Assembly: GCA_022728415.1 (NCBI GenBank)
Contig: JAIJJM010000038.1
Span: 1-10,739 of the forward strand
Direction: 5' to 3'
Origin: Collinsella sp.
GTDB taxonomy: Bacteria; Actinomycetota; Coriobacteriia; Coriobacteriales; Coriobacteriaceae
DNA length: 10,739 nucleotides
Shown: positions 5,363 through 10,739 of the stretch, one piece after another
Layout: each line of letters starts with the position of its first letter
Numbering within the stretch: the first letter of the stretch is position 1
The notes under the pieces: model-generated
What the model was told of the DNA's origin: nothing
The model's input: only the letters and a program-made list of their open reading frames with translations
Databases searched by the model: none
Position numbers and translations under genes: made by a program

Positions 5363-7552
5363 CTAAATAAGCTTCGTGCTTTCAAGCTTTTCGATGATCC
5401 AGTCGTTGGCTTTGATGACCGGGCGGCGGAAGACGACACCCAGGGCCAGCGACGGAATCAGGTAGCTCGCCAAGACACCCAGCTCAATCCAGTACTCCAT
5501 ATGGTAGGCACCGGCCATGGCGGCGTGCATGGCGTTGATGCCGTGGGTAAACGGCAGGAACGGGTAGATCGCCTGGAACACGGGGCCGGTCATCTCGATG
5601 GGGAACGTACCGCCCGAACCGCCGACCTGCATGACCAGCAGCACGACGGCGAGGGCCTTGCCGATATCTCCAAACGATACCGTAAGCGTGTAGACGATAT
5701 TGGAGAACACGAGGCTCGCGACCCAGCCGGCAAGCACAAACTGCAGGGGGTTGTCGCACTGGATGCCAAAGAACAGAATGTCGCCCGCGCACACGAGCGT
5801 TGCCTGCAGCAAGGCCAGACCGCCAAAGAACAGATAACGGCCCAGATAGATCTCGTGCAGGCGCACGGGGACGAGCTCGTTGATGAGCTCATCGTTAACC
5901 GAGACCTTCATCATGGCCGCCAGAACAATCGAACCCACCCACAGCGACAAAATCGTATAGAACGGCGCCATGGCCGAGCCATAGTTGCGGATCGGATAGA
6001 CCGGCTTGCGATCGAGCGCAACAGGGCCGGAAAGCGACGCGGCGAGGCCCTCGGGGTCGCTGCCGATCATTGTCTTAATCATGGCCAGGTCACCCGACAT
6101 CAGGGCACTATCAAGCTCGTCCTTAAAGGCACTGATCTTGTCCGACGCCTCGCCCAGCTGATCGGAAGCCTTGTTGACGAGCCTTGCAGCCTTGGAGAGA
6201 CCCTTCGCGAGCGAACCAGAGGCGTCGGCCAGACCGCTCACGGCGCTATCCAAGTCACCCGAGATACCGTTCAGGGAATCCAGAACGCCCGAAATGGTCT
6301 TCTTGAGCTCCTTGGCCTTAACCGAGAACGTAGAATCGTAGTCGGACTTGGCACCCGAGATACCCGCCTTGGCATCGGCAATGGCCTGGTCGACCTCGGC
6401 ACGCGAGTTGTTAATCTCCGCCATGCTGTCCGAAAGGGACTTTGCGGTCGCCGTCAGGTCCTTCGCATTGTTGCGGTACTCCACGGCAATTCTGCCCAGC
6501 GACGTCGCAGCGGACTTGAGGCCGTCTTTGAGCTTTTCATTACTCACCTGATCGGCAAGGTTGCGGAGCTTATCGGCCATCGCATCGATATCGTCAGCAC
6601 GCGTATTGAGCGCCGCTGCGGCTTCGTTGAGCTGAGACACCGTAAGGTCAACATGCTGATTCGCGGCATCGAATGCCTTCTCAAGCTCGGCGGACACGTT
6701 ATCGAACGAACCCGCGCTTCCGTCAATCGCGGCGTTGATGGCATCGCTGGCGGCCTTCAGCGCTTCCTCGGAATCGCTAATACCACTCTTGGCGTGCTCC
6801 ATCAGCTGCTTCGTCGACTCATCAACGGTGCCCGTCTGCTTGAGCATGCCGCCCGCCGATGTCAGTGAATCGGACGTAGAGCTCAACATGCCTGCGAGCG
6901 ACGTCGCGCTCGCCTGAACGTCGTGCAGGTCCTCGACCGAATCGCCCAGCGTGGAGGACAGATTGGCGATAAAGTTGCTCACCTGGTCGGTACTCATATA
7001 GTCGAGCAGGCTGGACACGGTCTTAAGGCCGATGCTCGTGATGGTCTTGGTAAAGGTCTCGTTGACCTGACTCTGGACGGCGCTTGAACCCTTTTCAGTC
7101 ACGATCTGTGCGATGGCGTTGGCCTTCTGGTTCTCATAGAACTCGATATCGGCGTGCTTCACCTCGGTCGAGAAAAGCGTCATCATGTCGGCGCTAAACG
7201 TTTTAGGGATAACGACGGCAGCGTAGTACGCGCCCGACTTAACGCCCTCAATCGCCTTATCGCGGTCGTTGAGGACGACCCAGTCGAAGTTCTCGTTGCC
7301 GCGCAGGGTGGCGGTTACGTTTTCGCCCACGTTGACCTCGACGGGAATCAGATCACTCTCGTAGCCCTCGTCGGTGTTGACCACTGCAATCTTAAGGTTG
7401 CCGGTATTGCCGTAGGGATCCCAGCTTCCGGCGATGTTAAACCACGCGTACAGGCACGGCACGATGATCAGGCCCATCACGACGATCATGCCGATCACGG
7501 AGTGAGACACATTTTGGACATCACGCTTAAACAGATGCAGAATATTCTTCAT
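5363..7552 (-). CDS. YhgE/Pip-family ABC-2-like membrane protein (second of pair)
   Basis: Envelope protein of the YhgE/Pip (phage infection protein) family, 729 residues, related in its membrane part to ABC-2 permeases. One N-terminal helix (about 17-40) is followed by the family hallmark YAWFNIAGSWDPYGNT (35-50). Then come an extracytoplasmic domain to about residue 180 and a long alanine/serine-rich region (about 190-500) with strong coiled-coil character. The C-terminal membrane domain has about five or six helices (from about 525), introduced by KPVYPIRNYGSAMAPFY and containing GSGGTFPIEMTGPVFQ and PFLPFTHGINA. The ATG directly follows the TAA of the upstream paralogue and has a full Shine-Dalgarno sequence at 7560-7569. 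In lactococci the family is known for phage c2 adsorption or DNA entry; its normal role is unclear and no ATPase is adjacent. It ends at the last membrane helix plus a short basic tail, unlike its neighbour. Confidence 0.92.
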   Translation of the reverse strand: MKNILHLFKRDVQNVSHSVIGMIVVMGLIIVPCLYAWFNIAGSWDPYGNTGNLKIAVVNTDEGYESDLIPVEVNVGENVTATLRGNENFDWVVLNDRDKAIEGVKSGAYYAAVVIPKTFSADMMTLFSTEVKHADIEFYENQKANAIAQIVTEKGSSAVQSQVNETFTKTITSIGLKTVSSLLDYMSTDQVSNFIANLSSTLGDSVEDLHDVQASATSLAGMLSSTSDSLTSAGGMLKQTGTVDESTKQLMEHAKSGISDSEEALKAASDAINAAIDGSAGSFDNVSAELEKAFDAANQHVDLTVSQLNEAAAALNTRADDIDAMADKLRNLADQVSNEKLKDGLKSAATSLGRIAVEYRNNAKDLTATAKSLSDSMAEINNSRAEVDQAIADAKAGISGAKSDYDSTFSVKAKELKKTISGVLDSLNGISGDLDSAVSGLADASGSLAKGLSKAARLVNKASDQLGEASDKISAFKDELDSALMSGDLAMIKTMIGSDPEGLAASLSGPVALDRKPVYPIRNYGSAMAPFYTILSLWVGSIVLAAMMKVSVNDELINELVPVRLHEIYLGRYLFFGGLALLQATLVCAGDILFFGIQCDNPLQFVLAGWVASLVFSNIVYTLTVSFGDIGKALAVVLLVMQVGGSGGTFPIEMTGPVFQAIYPFLPFTHGINAMHAAMAGAYHMEYWIELGVLASYLIPSLALGVVFRRPVIKANDWIIEKLESTKLI

Positions 7553-10378
7553 TTATGCCTCACCTCCTTTGGAGTGCTTGCCAAGCGGGGCGGTGTCCCT
7601 GTCGTTTCCGTTTACGTTGTCAACGCCGTCGGCATCGTGAGCCTTACGATGCGCACCGATATGCGGCAGACGGCTCGTGGGCTGTTCGCTGTCCTTGGTG
7701 TCCCGCTCGCTGGCGTTGAGACCAAACATACGACGGGCGGCAGGGATGGCAGCCGTGTGCTCGCGCATCTCGCGACGAAGATCCTCATCCGAAAGCGCCG
7801 AGATGCGCATCTGGGTGTTGAGGCTCGCGCGGATATATTCGATGTTAATGAGCCAGCCGCAGATGGCGATAACCGAGACAATCCAGACAACCAGTAGGAT
7901 GATCTTGCCGTTATTGTCGATATCGAGCACCGTCGAAAGCACAAAGAGCAGGACCTGGACGCCCACCACGGCGGCAAAACCGCCCTTGATGTAGTAGGGG
8001 TAACGGTGCTCAAAAGTGACCGCATGGTCGAGCACCTCGCGACGGTACGAATCGGAATCGAGCACGACGCGCATGGCCGTGCGCAGCGAATAGCGCTGGC
8101 GCGGCAGGTCGTTGGACTCGCAGATCATGAGGCCCGTCGTGGAAAGCTGCTTATCAAAGAGCAGATTGAGGTTGAGCAGCAACGGGCGCAGCTGCAGTCC
8201 GATAAAGAGCGCGATGATAAGGAACACGCCCAAGATGCACAGGTTGAACAAGTAGTTGAACGAATACATGCCACCGACGGTCTCGCGCAGCAGGTTGATG
8301 CCATAGGTGAAGGGCAGCAGCGGATGCAGCCATTGGAAGAAGCCGGGCATCATCTCGATGGGATACATGCCCGACGAGCCGGGGATCTGCACAATGACGA
8401 GGATGACGCCAATGGCTTTACCGATATGCTTAAAGGTGATGGACAGTGCATAGATGATGTTGACGTAGGTGAACGAGATAGCGATGCCGCCCAGCACAAA
8501 GAGCAGCGGATTGACGCACTGAACGCCAATGACCAGGTCGCCCACCGTAACGATAATGGCCTGCAACGCGCCCAGGATCACCATCAGCAGCCAGCGGCCA
8601 AAGTAGCCCTGACGCGCCGTAAAGCTACCGATGCCCTCGCGGTCGACCTCGAGCTTGTAGATAGCGATGAGCACATAGCCGCCTACCCACAGCGCCAGAT
8701 TGGTGTAGAAGGGAGCAATGCCCGAGCCAAAGCTCTTGACCGGATAGATTGACTTGGACGTCAGCTCAACCGGAGATGCCATGAAATCTGCCACGTCATT
8801 GACGTCGACGCCCATGAGGTCGGCTAACTTGCCCATAGACTCAGAGGTCTGCAGCGCCGCAATGTCATTGGCGGCGGTCGCGAGCTTGCCCTGAACCTTG
8901 GCAAGGGAGGCGTCGGTTTGGGACAGCGTGGTCTTCGCCTGCTTGAGCGTGGCGTCGAGCTGCGCCAGCGTACCGCGCGCGCTCGCTATCGTGGGGGTCA
9001 TACCCGACACCATGCCGGTCAGATCACCCGAGACGGCGGCAAAGGAGTCAAGCGCGCTCGAGGCCTTCGGCAGCACGTTTTGACCCAGATTCGTCTGGGC
9101 CTGACCGAGATTGGCCGTACCGGTCTGAATGGCGTTATTGATAGCGTCGCTGGCACCCGAGACGGCCGCGGCGTCATTCGCCATGGCGCTCGATTGCGCG
9201 GACAGACCGTCCTTGATGCTCTGAAGCTTTTCATTCTGCTCTCGAAGCAAATCGATGGTCGATACAATGCGCGCGTCGATTTCCTCGGAACCTGTCGACG
9301 TGTCGTTGACGAGAATCTCCAAGTGCCCGATAACGGCCTTATTGTGATCGATCGTCGCTTGGAGAGACTCGAGCGAGTTGTCGATTCGAGTGGTTGTGGA
9401 CGTAACCGTACCGGTCAGTCTGCCAATCGCGGCGTTTGCAGAAGCCGATGTCTTACTCAGCACGATGCTGCCCTCCGAAAGTGCCTTGGAGAGCGAGGTG
9501 ATGGACTTGCCAGCCGTGGTGCGAGCTTCGCCCAGCAGATCATTACCCTGAGCGATTGCCTGTGTTAGCGAAGGCGTCTGTCCCTGCAGGCCCGCCAACG
9601 CAGCATCGGCCGAAGCAATCGAGCTGCTTGTCTTGTCGACGGCGGTGTTCATGTCGCCGATGGAATCACGTACTTCGCCCAGGGTATCAGACGCCTCGGA
9701 CACCGAGCCCGCCAGCGAATCCTGGGTCTGGGTTGCCTTGTCTTTAAGGTCGATGCCGGCATCTTTGGCAATGCCCGCGACGGTCTCGCCCACCGTGGAG
9801 ACAAACTCCGAGTTGATCTGCTCCTCAATGGTGTTGGCACCGGTATCGGTAACCTTGGGAGCAATGGCGCTCTTTTTCTCGTTGACGTAATAGGTGAGCT
9901 TCGGCTGATGGTAATTGCCGTCGAGCATCGAGACGAGATTGTCGGAGAAGTTCTTGGGAATCACGATGGCGGCATAGTATTCACCACTTTCGACGCCCTC
10001 TTTGGCATCTGCCGCCGAGTCGACGAAGGTCCAGCCAAGCTGGTCGTTCTCCTTGAGCCGGTCGACCACCTTATCGCCTGCGTTAAGCTCGCCCACTAGG
10101 TCGTTCTGGGTGCCCCGATCGTTGTTGGCGATGGCGATTTTAATGCCCTGGGTATTTCCGTACGGATCCCAGTTGGCAACGATGTTGTACCAGGCATACA
10201 GCGAAGGAATGACGCACACGCCCAGGGTAACCACCAGAGCGACGGGGTTCACGATCAATCGCTTGATGTCGCGTTTAAAGATTGCAAAGGAAACCTTTGC
10301 ATCGGATAGTTTGTTGCCGAGACTCACGCTTGGACCATCCATCCTATCGTTTAGCCGAATCATGCTATTAACAACCAT
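7553..10378 (-). CDS. YhgE/Pip-family membrane protein with C-terminal extension (first of pair)
   Basis: Paralogue of the next gene and first in the operon; about 941 residues from the ATG at 10376-10378. The start is uncertain: a TTG at 10411 and ATGs at 10399, 10363 and 10342 are in frame, and none has a good ribosome site. The shared family core begins at FKRDIKRLIVNPVALVV. Order (numbering from 10378): helix about 43-66, hallmark YAWYNIVANWDPYGNT (61-76), extracytoplasmic domain, long Ser/Thr/Ala-rich coiled-coil region (about 200-540), then an ABC-2-like domain starting at SIYPVKSFGSGIAPFY and containing GSSGMYPIEMMPGFFQ and PLLPFTYGINLL. It then continues for about 200 residues not present in its partner. 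These comprise a polar, basic segment, two more hydrophobic helices (AAVVGVQVLLFVLSTVL and IILLVVWIVSVIAICGWLI) and a charged cytoplasmic-type tail of about 90 residues. Function is unknown; a structural or transport role in the envelope is inferred. Confidence 0.88.
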   Translation of the reverse strand: MVVNSMIRLNDRMDGPSVSLGNKLSDAKVSFAIFKRDIKRLIVNPVALVVTLGVCVIPSLYAWYNIVANWDPYGNTQGIKIAIANNDRGTQNDLVGELNAGDKVVDRLKENDQLGWTFVDSAADAKEGVESGEYYAAIVIPKNFSDNLVSMLDGNYHQPKLTYYVNEKKSAIAPKVTDTGANTIEEQINSEFVSTVGETVAGIAKDAGIDLKDKATQTQDSLAGSVSEASDTLGEVRDSIGDMNTAVDKTSSSIASADAALAGLQGQTPSLTQAIAQGNDLLGEARTTAGKSITSLSKALSEGSIVLSKTSASANAAIGRLTGTVTSTTTRIDNSLESLQATIDHNKAVIGHLEILVNDTSTGSEEIDARIVSTIDLLREQNEKLQSIKDGLSAQSSAMANDAAAVSGASDAINNAIQTGTANLGQAQTNLGQNVLPKASSALDSFAAVSGDLTGMVSGMTPTIASARGTLAQLDATLKQAKTTLSQTDASLAKVQGKLATAANDIAALQTSESMGKLADLMGVDVNDVADFMASPVELTSKSIYPVKSFGSGIAPFYTNLALWVGGYVLIAIYKLEVDREGIGSFTARQGYFGRWLLMVILGALQAIIVTVGDLVIGVQCVNPLLFVLGGIAISFTYVNIIYALSITFKHIGKAIGVILVIVQIPGSSGMYPIEMMPGFFQWLHPLLPFTYGINLLRETVGGMYSFNYLFNLCILGVFLIIALFIGLQLRPLLLNLNLLFDKQLSTTGLMICESNDLPRQRYSLRTAMRVVLDSDSYRREVLDHAVTFEHRYPYYIKGGFAAVVGVQVLLFVLSTVLDIDNNGKIILLVVWIVSVIAICGWLINIEYIRASLNTQMRISALSDEDLRREMREHTAAIPAARRMFGLNASERDTKDSEQPTSRLPHIGAHRKAHDADGVDNVNGNDRDTAPLGKHSKGGEA
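7560..7569 (-). promoter_or_regulatory. Full-length Shine-Dalgarno sequence of the second YhgE gene
   Basis: The minus strand reads AAGGAGGTGA, a complete match to the 16S anti-Shine-Dalgarno sequence. It is seven bases before the ATG at 7552 and lies inside the last codons of the upstream gene. Stop and start abut as TAAATG, so translation is likely coupled but with strong independent initiation. This fixes the start of the second gene. Confidence 0.85.
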
Positions 10379-10434
10379 TGTACGGAGGCACGCTAACATC
10401 TCGCGGCACAATGGTGCTGAGTTTTGCGGGTAGC

Positions 10435-10463
10435 AATATACTACGAAGATGAGTTAACGTACA
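10435..10463 (-). promoter_or_regulatory. Candidate promoter of the YhgE operon
   Basis: On the minus strand, TATATT (10435-10440, five of six to the -10 consensus) has a weak -35 candidate TGTACG (10458-10463) exactly 17 bases upstream. Predicted transcription starts near 10428, leaving a leader of about 50-85 bases depending on the true start codon. The -35 match is only three of six, which would fit an activator-dependent or regulated promoter. Confidence 0.4.
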
Positions 10464-10470
10464 GATGTAC
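10459..10470. promoter_or_regulatory. Palindrome overlapping the -35 region, possible operator
   Basis: GTACA, two bases, TGTAC: a perfect 5-bp inverted repeat overlapping the proposed -35 hexamer of the YhgE operon. Position and symmetry suit a repressor-type dimer site. No regulator gene is within the window. A site this short can occur by chance. Confidence 0.3.
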
Positions 10471-10526
10471 AGTATCTTAAATTCCCGCAGCTCCCAAAAC
10501 CACAACCCGCACAAACTAGCAGTTCG

Positions 10527-10652
10527 AATAGTCATTGGGGACGTTCTTAAACGACCAGTCAAACAGTAATAGTCATTGGGGACGTTCTTAAACGACCAGT
10601 CAAACAAGAACGTCCCCAACGACTAGTCATTTAAGAACGTCCCCAATGACTA
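10527..10652. repeat. Mosaic direct/inverted repeat array with GGGGAC core
   Basis: A 39-base unit occurs twice without mismatch (10527-10565 and 10568-10606), with a 41-base period. The 22-base core of the unit (10570-10591, beginning TAGTCATTGGGGACG) is repeated exactly in inverted orientation at 10631-10652. A partial inverted copy (AAGAACGTCCCCAA) lies at 10606-10619 and is followed by CGACTAGTCAT. Either inverted copy can pair with the second direct copy, so two alternative long stems are possible. No coding sequence is credible here. The layout resembles REP-type or IS200/RAYT-end sequences rather than CRISPR. It lies upstream of the YhgE promoter. Confidence 0.85.
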
Positions 10653-10739
10653 CAACAACGGAAGCGCCGATGTTTTGGCGACGACAGCGAAAACCCGCCA
10701 GAGCGAGCAAGGTGCCTTGAAACAAGGCGGCATTGACCT
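10653..10739. other. Unassigned right-end sequence with small hairpin
   Basis: No gene can be supported. A 15-base stem-loop GCCTTG-AAA-CAAGGC lies at 10714-10728, and CGCC/GGCG pair nearby around 10665-10680. The last 26 bases resemble plus-strand 2700-2725 in the MFS leader, with 23 identical positions and two 2-base gaps. An open minus-strand frame running in from the window edge ends at a TGA at 10627 inside the repeat array and has no recognisable product. Together with the array and promoter, this completes the gene-free stretch right of the YhgE operon. Confidence 0.35.

Noticed and set aside
5333..6868. 511-residue plus-strand open frame opposite the second YhgE gene
   Set aside because: Antisense shadow of a coiled-coil region. 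The repetitive look comes from the alanine/serine-rich codons on the other strand.
10368..10619. 83-residue minus-strand open frame through the repeat array into the YhgE start
   Set aside because: Much of its length is translated repeat units. It runs over the promoter region and overlaps the next gene out of frame, with no known family.
10527..10652. CRISPR array
   Set aside because: Only two direct copies with a 2-base gap, no spacers and inverted copies alongside. No cas genes are present.
10627..10739. Minus-strand frame open from the window edge to a TGA in the array, as the end of a neighbouring gene
   Set aside because: The roughly 37 codons show no recognisable protein end, and the last ones are repeat sequence. 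The rest lies outside the window, so a gene cannot be supported.

Overview
The window is GC-rich and read almost entirely from the minus strand. Six protein genes are supported: the 5' 344 codons of hisS, an MFS transporter, an M20D amidohydrolase, an EamA/DMT-type transporter and two tandem YhgE/Pip-type membrane proteins. Base composition, the tandem long YhgE/Pip proteins, the Gram-positive type of HisRS insertion and the full-length Shine-Dalgarno sites suggest a Gram-positive gut actinobacterium of the Coriobacteriia, perhaps Collinsella. That placement is inference; no rRNA or other marker is present.

Layout: hisS (1-1033, cut by the window edge) has a consensus -10 box. Upstream of it lies a 300-base gene-free stretch with three consecutive long hairpins (1093-1302). 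Next come an MFS transporter (1338-2642) and an M20D amidohydrolase (2765-4063), which may be co-transcribed across a 122-base gap that can itself fold. An EamA transporter (4185-5162) is bounded by two good intrinsic terminators, one after it (4142-4166) and one before it (5231-5269). The last part is a two-gene operon of YhgE/Pip-type proteins (5363-7552 and 7553 to about 10378). Their stop and start codons abut exactly, and the second gene has a complete Shine-Dalgarno sequence. The final 330 bases hold a probable promoter for this operon, a small palindrome, a mosaic array of direct and inverted repeats with a GGGGAC core, and an unassigned tail.

Likely roles: HisS charges tRNA-His. The M20D enzyme plus MFS carrier could hydrolyse and move an N-acyl or amide-linked small molecule, with the substrate unknown. 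The YhgE pair are envelope proteins with an ABC-2-like membrane core and large predicted extracytoplasmic coiled-coil regions; no ATPase gene is adjacent. The most unusual features are the intergenic repeats and hairpins, which look like REP/RAYT-type or other small non-coding repeats, and the roughly 200-residue C-terminal extension found on only one of the two YhgE paralogues.
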